Source of the DNA: Entonaema liquescens
Taxonomy: Eukaryota; Ascomycota; Sordariomycetes; Xylariales; Xylariaceae
Reading direction: 5' to 3'
DNA length: 64,000 bases
NCBI GenBank assembly: GCA_902805475.1
Contig: CADCSX010000002.1
Span: 2,108,001-2,172,000 of the forward strand
Positions 25,411-36,051 of this stretch are shown here, in pieces. The stretch's first letter is position 1. The number at the start of each line of letters is the position of its first letter. The notes beneath the pieces were generated by a model. It was not told the origin of the DNA, made no database searches, and saw nothing but the letters and a program-made list of their open reading frames with translations. A program made the position numbers and the translations under genes.

Positions 25411-25442
25411 CATCTTCCCATCTTCCCATCTTCCCATCTTCC
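25411..25442. repeat. CATCTTCC octamer x4
   Basis: Four perfect copies of an 8 bp pyrimidine-rich unit in the likely upstream region of the forkhead gene. Confidence 0.9.
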
Positions 25443-26312
25443 CATCCGCACATCCATGAGCGGGTCTACCTAAGTGGATCTTTTGCTGAGTTGGCGTTCT
25501 GCTTTCTACCAATCCTGGCATGCTCTATGCTACCTCTATGCTACTTCCATTAACCCTATTCGGTCTTTACTTTACTCCCCGGTCCTGGTTCAATCTATTC
25601 TCTGCGTGCCGGCCCTGCAGCCCTTCGCAAGTCTTGCAGTTTTGACACACCCTCCTCTTCGACTAATTATTGCTGGTCGGTCTTGACCCCAAAGGCATTC
25701 TTGTGCTCTATCGCACCTGTAACGCCCGCATAGCCAGCGAGTAGTAGCCAAGGTTGAAGGGAAACCATACCCTTTCACTATCTCGATCCCCCACGAACCC
25801 GACTCTCTCCATCCTCTCCATCTCCTTTCCACCCCCTCTTCTTTCTCCATCGCCTCCTCCCTCCATCAACAACAACAACAACAACCTCATTAACAACAAC
25901 CTCAACAATCTCAACAACCTCCATTACTACTCCCTACGATATCAATGACAGCATCACAGCGACTATTGTGTATATCGTTATTTGAACTTTACGACAGCGG
26001 TTCACTTTTGAGACCTTTTATGCTCTAGGCACGTCAAGTGCCTGATACCTGGCGCGCCACAAGCAACCCTTGCTTCGTGGCTCCACAGCTAATTAAAGTC
26101 GCCCACCGTGAGTTCTCACTTGAGTACTAGATCGTTCCATTTTCACCAATCTCTCAATCGTTACGCAGTCCAAGAAGCGGGATCAAGAACCTGAACACTC
26201 AGACGAACTACACTTTAAGTTACACGTCAATCATATCCTAACCGACGTCGATAGCAAACATAATAATAGTATTGCCGAGCGACGAACAATAATAAAGAAA
26301 ACACTGACCAAT

Positions 26313-28570
26313 ATGGTCAAACCATCACTTCTGTCGGCCAGCTCTGAGCCGCTTCACATATTTCAAGATGACTACCTGGACCAACCCGCCCCATCTATCA
26401 GCCGGGCACCGATGCCCTCGGTTAACAAGCAGCACTCCCTCGCCGGGCCCTCCAGAGCTCAAATGGGAACGTAATATTTAATCCACCCAATGCGCACGCG
26501 AAACAGCACTCACCGTTCAAGGCAACCGGACGCACCGCTACTTCCCCGTTGACACCGCTCAGATCGCATGGCAGTAAGCTCAATGCCGTATCAATACTGC
26601 CGCCGGCAGCGCACGGACAGACAACAGATTCGATGCAGAAGAAGCAGCCCTTGATGTCGAGATTTAAGACGGTTGTTCAGAAACCATCAGTAGAAGCGAG
26701 TATGGGTTACGGAAAAGAGAATGTTCATCCTACGTTATATCCCGCGCCGTCGACTTTCAACCTAAACCTGGAGAACTACTATCAGAATGCACCGACCAGG
26801 AAACGAGCATTACTCGAGGCCGCCCCGATCCAGGACTCGAGGCCCGCGAAGAAGTCCAAGCTAGAAGAATCTCCGCTTCCGCCGCCTGATTCCTTCCCTG
26901 CGATTGAGGACACTGGCGCAAAACCTTCATATAGTTATGCTCAGCTAATCGGAATGGCAATCCTGCGTGCTCCTCAAAGGCGACTTACGCTCTCACAGAT
27001 CTACAAGTGGATTTCGGATAACTTCTCTTTTTATAGCGCCCAAGATGCCGGATGGCAAAATAGCATTAGACATAATCTTTCCCTGAACAAGGCCTTCATT
27101 AAACAGGAGCGACCAAAGGACGACCCGGGCAAGGGTAACTACTGGGCTATAGAGCCTGGAATGGAGCATCAATTCATGAGAGAGAAGCCGAGCAAGAAAT
27201 CTGCAGCGAATATGGGGAACACCCCTTTCATGTCTAGCCGGGTCGAGCCTCCCCGTGTTGAGCCTGCTAGTTTCCATGACGGCCTACCTGCTCTTCCACC
27301 GGTACTTCCCGCACAGCCGAACCCGTATATTCATGATTCCGTGGTATCACAAGACCCGAGTCACACCGCGCCCGAAGTTTCATCTGATGCTACTATTCCG
27401 CTATCCGATAATGTCGGACCGGAAGATCAACCGGACAAGTGCCAAGAACAAGGTCAGGTTCCCGAAAGTGGCGCGTATTCCCCCCTTCCTCCTGCAATAC
27501 ATTCATCGCCTCCGATTCCTCGTCGCATGGAAGCTCGCAGTAATACTCCACCTCCGATTAGGAGAGAGCCTCCTTCGTCTGGCCCGCATAAGCGTGGCCA
27601 TGGACGTAAGTATGCTTCGATGGATGCCTGTATGGATGATAGCGGATATATCTCGTCTCTAGAGTCGTCTGCTATGCGCCCAAGAGGTAGTCGAATCCTT
27701 AGTTCAGGCACCGACCGTCCTCGGATTAAGCGAGGACGAGCTGAAGAAGAGATTGCGCGACTTCGTGCCTCTTCTTATGACAGCCCTACTAAGGGGCGTC
27801 CTTTTGAGTTTGCCCCTCCCTCTTCGTCACCGCTAAGACGGGCAAACGTCAATGGCCAAATGTTACCCCCTTTGACACCCGCTGTTAAAATAAAGCCGCC
27901 TCCTAAGCCTCCTGCTTCCGTCTCGCCTAACACAAACCTACGCATACACAGAGACAACGTCAGGTCCATGCTTAATTCGCCACTTCGTCGTGTTAGCAAC
28001 ATAACTGAAGATACAATCCCGTGGAGCCCAGCATTCCAAATAGATGACTCAATATTCAACTTCAACGATTTCGTTAATGACCCTTCTGAGTTTGATATAT
28101 ATCAAGATCAGTCATTAGATCAGTTCTTCGGCGCTGCGGACAATGGCTCTCCCCTGAAGCGCTCTGCTAGGAGGGGTCGCCTCGACCGATCCATATCTAC
28201 TAGTGCCCTTGGTGACCTTACCAATTCTGCATCGAAAAGGTCGATCACGTCGGCTCCTTTACTGAGAGCACCGGCTTCAACAACTCCTCTGTCGTATGAG
28301 ACGCCGAGTAAGGTGTTCGAAGACATATCTTCTCCCAGTAAAGTATTCTTACAGTCTCCTCTAAGGAATGCTTCTTCTGCCAAGAACAGCTGGGTGGGCC
28401 TAGAAGACTTCTGCACCTCTCAATTCTTTGAGGACGAAACGGACGAGAGCACGGGTATAGATATCCTTCAGGGTTTCGAGAAAATCAGTGGTAGCCAGCC
28501 TCCTCGTGGGCTTGCCGCTTCAAAGTCCTCGAAGCCGGCTCTAGGTCGTAGTCTAACGACCAAATTTTAA
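26313..28570 (+). CDS. Forkhead transcription factor, HCM1/Sep1 type (apparent 1-nt frameshift)
   Basis: ATG at 26313 opens a frame reading SEPLHIFQDDYLDQP and QHSLAGPSRAQMG, then hits a stop at 26472. The conserved continuation, NVIFNPPNAHAKQHSPFK, lies in the next frame from 26468 and stays open to 28570. One missing A (GGAAC for GGAAAC near 26466-26470) restores a single-exon protein of 752 aa. The forkhead domain spans about residues 204-290, with KPSYSYAQLIGMAIL, IYKWISDNFSFY and the recognition helix WQNSIRHNLSLNKAF. There is no FHA domain, which points to the HCM1/Sep1 class rather than Fkh1/2. A KEN motif at about 135-137 fits a protein removed by the APC/C during the cell cycle. The C-terminal half is Ser/Pro-rich with many SP sites. 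It is probably a nuclear cell-cycle regulator. Confidence 0.85.
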
Positions 28571-29910
28571 AGCGCCTGCGCTACACCCATTGGGGTGGTT
28601 TATCACATTGATAATGATTACGAATAATGACCTCGTTGCATCCGGGATATCTTCGATTCGACTGCGTTAAATACGCTGGCTACCTTCGACGGATATAGAT
28701 CTTTTCGCCTACCTTCTCGCCCCGCGGCAGGCGTTCTTGCCTATTGTTTGATATCATAATGACGACACGTGTCAAGTACATATTTCACCACAATGCCTAC
28801 ATAATGAGATCTGGATTTTCTCATTTGCTTTTTGCTTGGGTTTCGTCTGGCGCAGATACGGGATAGACCTACCTGATAGTCTTCCCTATACATGGCGCGC
28901 CTTTTAGCCCATGATCTTTAGTGGATACGCGGAAGCATGCGATAAGGCGTTGGTTGGATGGAACGTACTTTCAAAAGAAAGGAAGGCAGGGGAAACAAGG
29001 AAATGTGTTGAGGCATGGCGCCTCCGGAGGAGTTTTTGCGAGTTGGAGGGATCCTATCGGTTAAGATGGCATATATTGCTCTAGTGCTAATTTCTACTTT
29101 TTTTGCGAGGACGGACAGACAGGGTAGCCCATGTGCGGCGGACAATCGTTGGAGTTAGGGTTTATGTTGCGATACTTTTCTATAAGTACTCTTTACGAAG
29201 TACTCTTAGTCCGGTCTTATGCCGTAACATCGGCTTATTCTCTCATCTGAGCTTCTTTCCGATTCGTGTGATGGTTCGTGTTCCTGTTGTGACTTGTGTC
29301 CTGTACTGAAGTCTGAAGTAGATGTAAGCGCTGTGTTATGTTCGTCCGTTTAAACCAATATAATACCAGTGCAATGCCCCTAGGGTGTTTGCACAATTGA
29401 AGTGGACAACGCAAGTCTGGTTGATGTAATATATTCTTACTATGGGGGTATCAATCGGTGTGCTATCTCGGTGTAGTTATAATTACGCCGGCCTACCATG
29501 ACGAAATCCGCGAAGAAGCCCAAGTCTATCGTAGGGTGGGGGGTGACCGGATTTCCCTGAGCGCCGTATGCCAGTCCAAAAGTTACTTAACGTGAACGCC
29601 TTCCTCTCCACTGTTTTTTTTTTCAGTATTCCCTCTCTCTTCCTCCCCGACTCTCCCTCGTTCGATGCCTCGCTACTATTATAGCCTCCGCTCCCTCCTT
29701 AGTAGTTAATTAGTTGATTCGTTGGGCATTGTATACCCACCTCGACCAGCCTATGCCCGGATTCTATGCGTTCCCTGTGCCTGCCCAGCCTGCTTGCCTA
29801 TGTGTATATGTACGTTACTTTAATATATCCCGTATCCACCTACGCGGCCATGTATATGTGTGAGAGTGTGTGTCTCTCTCCCTAGCTCCAGCGATATCCG
29901 ACGGAGGACT
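28571..29910. other. Intergenic between convergent genes
   Basis: No gene seen. It is the 3' region between the forkhead gene (+) and ATG101 (-), with T-rich and GTGT-rich stretches near 29,610 and 29,850. Confidence 0.5.
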
Positions 29911-30923
29911 TTAGATTAGTAATATTGGCTTAAAATACCTAGTATATACCAATGCGGGCGGCCCAGCCGGCGTCTTTTGGTTGACGTTGATCTGGTAGGG
30001 GAAGGGATTGGCTTCGCTGGTGGTTATTGGCGGGATATGGTCCTTGTGGGTGTTGACGCAGGTTACGATTTTCATGGCGGTTGTGAGGAGGGTTTGTTCC
30101 ATGGCTTTGCGGACTTTAGCTCGTTCTAATGTAGTTTTGCATGTTAGTAGATGTGAATAAGAGTTTCCTTGCATTCTGTTCGTTTCGAATAGGCTAGGCC
30201 GTGCGCGGGCGGAGAGTGGCGGAAATGGGGGCTAGGGAGGGAGGAGGAACGAACCGCTTTCCGTGCGTGGTTCTGCTACGGTGACCTTTACGGTCCAGGA
30301 TTCCCAGCAGACTTCCTCGTCGCCGCCGCCATAGGGAAGATACCATGTCTTGCGACGCTTCTTCTCGAAGAATTGGACCGATATATTACCGCGGCCGCCA
30401 GCGCTGCGGTGGGAATGGGTATGTGAGTGTGTTCGTTCCGCATCAAGTTCACGCGCTAGTTCGGCGGCTCGTTTCTCGATCATGGTATCGAGCTCGGCAT
30501 CTTCGACGTATGGTAGCGTGATATCGAGGACCTCGCGCGAAAGCGGTAATAGCGACGGGAAGAACCGATGGAAGAAGATAGTATGAAGGATTCCTACATT
30601 GTAAGTTTCTACGCGTTAGCCTTTTGCTTCGATTTATTACGTTGGTAGATGTATAGGTATTTATAAGGAGGTAGATCTGTGGGGAGCGACGTAGAGGTGG
30701 ATGTGGAATATGGGGTTGTGTCTTCGTGGACGATAACGGATGGACGGATAGAAAGAATGAGTCGTAATGATGATAGGTAGACGACAACGACGATGACGGT
30801 CGCGGGGCATATGATTGGATGCAGGCTTTTTTTTTTTTTTTAAATACCTCTTACTACATCGCGAACAGAAGACGGGTCGGCAAAAGCCTCGAGGATAAAT
30901 TCTTGGGGTTTTTGTTGTTCCAT
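29911..30923 (-). CDS. ATG101: Autophagy-related protein 101
   Basis: Three exons on the minus strand: 30923-30848, 30593-30255 and 30125-29911; introns 254 and 129 bp, the first with a ~14 A/T homopolymer; 209 aa. The spliced protein starts MEQQKPQEFILEAFADPSS and continues RDVVRGILHTIFFHRFF, GNISVQFFEKKRRKTWYL, EEVCWESWTVKVTVAEPRTES, KVRKAMEQTL and HIPPITTSEANPFPYQI. These are the signature blocks of Atg101, a HORMA-domain partner of Atg13 in the Atg1/ULK initiation complex of organisms that lack the yeast Atg29/Atg31 pair. The length is normal (about 200-220 aa). It is divergent to PEX3 with an ~0.8 kb shared upstream region. Confidence 0.93.
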
Positions 30924-31725
30924 GGTATGATTATCGAGTTGGATATGGTTCTATTTTGTTGAGAGGAAGTTTTTATGGATTGTTGACCTTCCCGAGGTCG
31001 TCTATCAGCAGACGCCGGCACGATGGATGATCATCAGTCTCTGATCAGGTCTGATGCGTTTCTGATGGAGGGGTCCCGACAAAGGGGGCTGAGCCGGAGG
31101 GGGAAAGACTTGGAACGTGGGGTGAAAAATGCACCTGAACAAACCAGTACAACCACTAACAGTTGTAGTTACTTAGGTAGTTAGTAAACATTACCTCATG
31201 CGTCATGGCCAGCCACAATCTATGTAAGTATACATATCCTGTGGCTTTTCTAACTTCTGTACTTCGGTAGCTTACCTTAGTTAAAAGTTCTTAAAACCCC
31301 ACATTCCCGAAGCTCTTAGTACGTCTTTAGTAATCTTAGCCTCTATGTAGGTACCCTAATATACCCTATCTAAAGTAGGTTAGCTGCAGGATGGCATAGG
31401 TACAATTAGCAATTAGACAATCGGGCGCCTATCTTATCAATTGCACGCTGAGTTTATGTTAGGTTAGGTACATCTCTTGCCCGTGTTGGAACGACTCGCG
31501 CTTGGGCCGAGGCACACGTCAAAACCGGAACTTTATTAAATGTAATTTCCAGGTGAAAGGAATAACTTGCAGCATCCCCCAGAGTCTTCCAATGCGAACC
31601 TTCCAAAGCTAAGGTCAATGCTAAACCAAGTATTCACCATTCACCTTAAACCTCCCAACGCCTTCCACCGCCATTGATTCTATTTCCGGGGCCCTCCACC
31701 CCCAAGCCTTTTTCAGGGGCCCAGC
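30924..31725. promoter_or_regulatory. Divergent upstream region of ATG101 and PEX3
   Basis: 0.8 kb between two divergent start codons. It contains several TAGGTTAGGTA / ACTTAGGTAGTTAG motifs. A bidirectional promoter is inferred from gene arrangement only. Confidence 0.45.
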
Positions 31726-33520
31726 ATGATATCAGCTACGCGACGATGGTTACGCCGTAACAGAACTCCAATAGCCATTGGTGCAGGTGTCATTGGCGCT
31801 GGCTACTTAGCTACTCAATATGTGTTGAACAAGATTAATGACGCGCGAGAGCGCATGAGTAGCGATCGCATCGCGAAGGAGAAGTAAGACACCGCATTTT
31901 CAGCCTCCTTCGAGAAACCACGAATAGATCTCCTAACCATTCCCTTAGCCTCCGACGTCGATTCGAGCAGAATCAGGAAGACTGTACATTCACAGTCCTC
32001 GCATTGTTGCCGACCGCGACGACAAACATACTCGAGACTATGAACACAGAAAGGATTACCCTCGAGATCCAGCAGATGAAGGGTAGCAAGGCTCTGCGTA
32101 ATAATCCTGAAGCATCGGCTGCGCCCCCCAGCATTGCTGATACTACCTTAACTGAGGAAGAAGGGAAGAGTGTCGCGAGTTTACCGAGCGATAGCGGCGC
32201 TTTCACTAGCCAAATGACAATATCATCTGTGTCGAACGCGGGAGATGGTTCGCAAGATGGCGGTCAGCAGTCTGCGCGAAGATTGAGAAAAACAAAAAGA
32301 CAATTATGGGATGATTTGACGATAAGCTGTGAGTTATTCCTTCCAACAAAATATGCCCTCTATTTTTGAGACTAATCAATGTTTCTCTAGCAATAACACG
32401 TGCTTTCACACTCGTATACACTTTGGCTCTTCTAACTATGCTTACGCGGGTCCAACTTAATCTCCTGGGCCGACGTAGCTACTTATCAAGTGTAGTTTCT
32501 CTAGCAACAGGAACAGCACAGTCAACGATAAGCTTAGAAAATAATGATGACGACAACCCGGAACACGCATATGGAAGCGACTTTGAGACGAATCGGAAAT
32601 ACCTAACCTTCAGCTGGTGGCTACTACACCGCGGCTGGGTCGAGATTATGGAGAACGTCGAGGGTGCCGTTCGCGAGGTCTTCGGAAAGCTTAGTCCCCG
32701 CGATCTACTTAGCTTCGATACCTTTTCGCAGCTTACGCTTGAGGTTCGTAAGAAGATGGAGAGTAGGTCAGAAGAGACCAATGAATCGAGGCCAGGCTCC
32801 AAATGGCTGCCCTTCTTATTGCCCCCCAATAAGATGGAAGACTTTGTCCTCCGGGAGTCAGGCGTCTTAGGTGACAATGCGTCGTCCGTTCAACCGGACG
32901 GTTCATCGACATCGGGATCATCGGAGACGGCCCTCCGTCGTCTTCTAGACGAGACCTCGGATCTCATTGAGTCTCCTCCCTTCACACGTGTCCTGACGCT
33001 CCTCCTTGACGCCGGATTCGCTACTCTCCTGTACAAAAAAGTACTACCAGGTGCCTTTGAGACACCAGGGACACCCTTTACCAACCCTCCCTCGTCAGAC
33101 TTGGGAGCGTTAGTCGGTCAGCAAGCTGCTGTTAAGGCGGCAGGCTCGAAGATAGTTCTATTGCCTAAGATCCTGTCGGTACTTACGCGACAGGCCCATG
33201 CCATCGGCAATGGTATGCCCAACGAGTACCTACAGGAGATGGAGCAGGTTCGCGACCTGGAAGCCTTCGCGGCTGTAGTCTACTCGAGCAACTGGGAGAA
33301 CGAGATACAGGACTCGGAGAACTTAGCTGCGGCGCGGGCTGCTGAAGAGACGCCGAGCAGTAGTAGTCTACATGTCCCAGAAGGTAGCAACGTGGGCCGA
33401 TTCTCCCAGGTCTCTACTATAGGCGAGGAGAGCATGGTCATAGTCGACCCGTCGCAGTCGCAGTATTCGCAGGCGCAGGCCTCGTTCGAAACAGCATGGG
33501 AGCGAGCTTTGGAGCAATAG
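31726..33520 (+). CDS. PEX3: Peroxisomal biogenesis factor 3
   Basis: Three exons: 31726-31883, 31949-32328 and 32391-33520, with introns GTAAGA...CTAAC...TAG and GTGAGT...TAG; 555 aa. The N-terminus MISATRRWLRRNRTPIAIG has the short basic segment and hydrophobic anchor (about residues 15-34, IAIGAGVIGAGYLATQYVL) typical of Pex3, followed by ENLRRRFEQNQEDCTFTVLALLP, a strongly conserved family block. Later blocks include LWDDLT...ITRAFTLVYTLALLT, VQLNLLGRRSYLSSV and FSWWLLHRGW. Pex3 is an integral peroxisomal/ER membrane protein that docks Pex19 and inserts peroxisomal membrane proteins. The length is usual for filamentous fungi. All splice junctions keep the frame. Confidence 0.95.
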
Positions 33521-34095
33521 AACTTAACGGCTGGGTGATAGGGTATAATGGATTATTACTAGTTGAAATGTGGGTAACGAGATGAAGTGGACATCGTTTA
33601 AATTATGAAAGGAGGAACAAAGGGATAATGTGCTTTTTTATGCGATGGGTACATCATAGCGTGTGTATTACTACTGCTGGCTTTTTCAGGCAGTTTTACA
33701 TAAGAGGGCTACATACATGTAAATACATGTATCAGTACCAGTACCAGTACCGCGGATATCGAAGCTTCAAGTAAGCCCCTCGATTCCGTAGGGAGGTTTA
33801 AATGATACCATCTCTCGCTCCAAGCTCCAAGGCCTTGCTTCGTGGACCATACCGACTCTAAATCTTTGGGCTCCGTGCCACTAGAGGGATGTAATCTCGT
33901 GCTATGCTGCCGTCTATATATAATCCCTCTCTCCGCTTCTACAACACCCACCCCCGGAGTTTATTCGTTGTTCAGTCATTAGTAGGGTTATAGATAAAAT
34001 TGCCTCCCAAGGGCTGAGTTTGTTGTGGATATCCATTTCCTAGAAGACCGGAGACGAGCATCATATCATGCTGTCTAGTTTATTGTAACTTGTCG
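33521..34095. other. Intergenic between convergent PEX3 and BET5
   Basis: 0.57 kb with an ACATGTA palindrome and a CAGTAC triplet run near 33,732. No gene seen. Confidence 0.5.
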
Positions 34096-34948
34096 TCACA
34101 TCAGGCCTCTGACGAACTTGTCTAATCCCATCTCGAACATCTCGTTCCGCACACCTTCGCCGCCTTTATGTTCGACCGGTGAGAGCGGGTTTTGACAACT
34201 AGGACGTGGACATATTAGTATTCTCTTCGCAGGAACAAGCGTCCCCCTTATTCAGTAACTCCCCCTCCCATCACCATTCCTCTCTAGAAGCCCCCTTCCG
34301 CCATGTCACGGAAACAGTCGGAGAATATAGATATAAGCTGGAACTCACCGTACTCAACCCAGAGGTTGATGTAGATCTGGTGCAGGACGTTGCGCATGCT
34401 AAGAGCACCGGGCTCGGTGAGCATGGCGAAGCGCAGGCTGGTCGGGGTCTCGTAGTAGTGCAGCTTGTAGTGGGCGGTGCGGTAGGCGATGAAGGCGTCG
34501 TCGTCGCCGCCGAGCTTGCGCACCATGTTCCGCAGGCTGAACACCGTGCCGAAGATCAGCTTCGCGTCGTCCTCCTTCTTCTTCTTGGAGATGGCTGCGG
34601 CGGCGGCGGCGGCTGCGGTTGCGGCGGCATTGTTTCCCGGAGGGGTGGTGGTGGTGGTGGTGGTAGTTGTGGTTGTGGTTGCGGCTGTTGTCGATGAGGG
34701 TGCGGTCGATGCTGCGACTGCTGTTGTTCCGGAGGCGATGGATGGGGGTGGTTGCGATTGAGGTCGGGATGGGGGCGGTCCGGCTATACTGGATGTCGGC
34801 CGGGGACCCAGAGCTTTGAGTATACGCACTCGGCTGTATAGTGTTAAGGCATTAGTTAGGTGACTGCTTGAATAATAGAGCCAGTTACTACATAGGTAGT
34901 CTTACTATGGCGATCGAAGATATAGAACGAATAGACCTGTATAGGCAT
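34096..34948 (-). CDS. BET5: TRAPP complex subunit Bet5 (two apparent 1-nt frameshifts)
   Basis: Three exons on the minus strand: 34948-34906, 34833-34349 and 34198-34096. Exon 1 encodes MPIQVYSFYIFDRH and exon 2 opens TECVYSKLW, the start of the longin-like Bet5/TRAPPC1 fold. The frame must then shift by one base within about 34,790-34,810 (CCCC run on the coding strand, plus 34802-34805) to reach PRPTSSIAG, a Thr/Ala-rich linker and LIFGTVFSLRNMVRKLGGDDD, LHYYETPTSLRF and NVLHQIYINLWVEY. In exon 3 the AAAA run (plus 34190-34193) must gain one A to read VVKNPLSPVEHKGGEG...RGLM. With both corrections the length is 210 aa. Bet5 is a core TRAPP subunit in ER-Golgi vesicle tethering and is essential in yeast, so sequence error is likelier than decay. 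A longer first intron could avoid the first shift but would drop the conserved CVYSKLW. Confidence 0.85.
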
Positions 34949-36051
34949 GACTGCTGCTAGCTAACTCCAGCGCGGGTCACGGCTGGGGAAAATCACATGC
35001 CCGTAGATGGACGGAGAGTGGGATTAGACTGGGCTCTCTCTCTTCTGGCTTTGGCTTGTTCGCTGTTGCGGTTTGGTGATGCAAGGTGCTAAAAATAATT
35101 GGGAACTGGGAATTGGAAACAAGCGGTCGGCAAGTCGGCACATGCTACGTACTTGAACCAATATTTGCGGGCCGATCCAGGGGGGGAGGGGTCCAGCCTT
35201 CTAAACCTTGAATCTTCAAGGTAAGAACCCAAGACGGTAGAACTTACAGTAGCACTTACAGTAGCGTCACGCCTGCACGACCGAAGATGTGATTAACATG
35301 TAGTTGCCGTAAAAGTGCATATGTAAGGTAAGACATTATGTAGATGATGATGTACCAATTAATGTTACTAAAGATAGGTACCTATACTTATCTAAGAGTT
35401 GATATTTTTTTGGTTTACAACATAAAACCCTTCTATTTATTCTATCATTTAACATATGTATTCAACATATGTAATGGGTAGACATGAAAAAAAAAAAAAA
35501 AGGTTACCACTCATGTTCTATTCTAATAAACAATTATCCCCAGTGCATTCAAATTCCCAGCATGATATATTCAGCTGCTCAAGGGTCTATACATTGCCTA
35601 TCAACTCGTTATCTTCCACTTGTTAGCCTTAGAAGCACCTCGAGACCCAGCGGGGATGCGATGCTGCAGCAAGCAACAGGGATTATAGAAGCGCAGTTGG
35701 GGGCCATGATTCGTCCAATCGCCGAATTAGCTGACTTTGGGCTGAACCTCTTTTGAAATTCATTGTGCCGGGGTCCGGGGGAGTAAGAAGAAGAAGAAGA
35801 AGAAGAACGGTGCAGAAAGAAAAGAGAAAAAGAGTCGAGAGAGTACTTCGTACCAAACCACCTAAAAAGTCATCTTTCACCTTTTTATCTAACCTTGGGC
35901 TTTTATTACTCGAGTCTTTTCCTGGTTGTTTTATTTTTTTTATCAATCATAAGTACCTAATTACAGAGTTATGCGCCAGGAACAAACCCAACTTTACAAC
36001 ATCTGACGTTCGACTGTCCCGTCCCTCTGACGGATAAACGAAACCGCCACG
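34949..36051. promoter_or_regulatory. Divergent upstream region of BET5 and the CaMKK-like kinase
   Basis: 1.1 kb between divergent start codons. It includes a 15 A run at about 35,486-35,500 and an AAG repeat near 35,786-35,806. No gene seen; shared promoter function is inferred. Confidence 0.4.

Larger units (their letters stand above)
21465..26312. other. Gene-poor stretch with several tandem repeats
   Basis: 4.8 kb without a gene I can support. It contains a CTGG repeat at about 22,498-22,526, TACGGTC x4 at 24,693-24,720, CATCTTCC x4 at 25,411-25,442 and a CAA-rich run at 25,868-25,920. A minus-strand open stretch at 21,752-22,102 looks somewhat protein-like but lacks ATG and is preceded by a stop. 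The last ~1.5 kb, CT-rich, is probably the promoter and long 5' UTR of the forkhead gene. Confidence 0.45.

Noticed and set aside
26466..26472. Programmed ribosomal frameshift in the forkhead gene
   Set aside because: The local sequence G GGA ACG is not a canonical slippery heptamer in the reading frame and no downstream structure was evident; a missing base is simpler.
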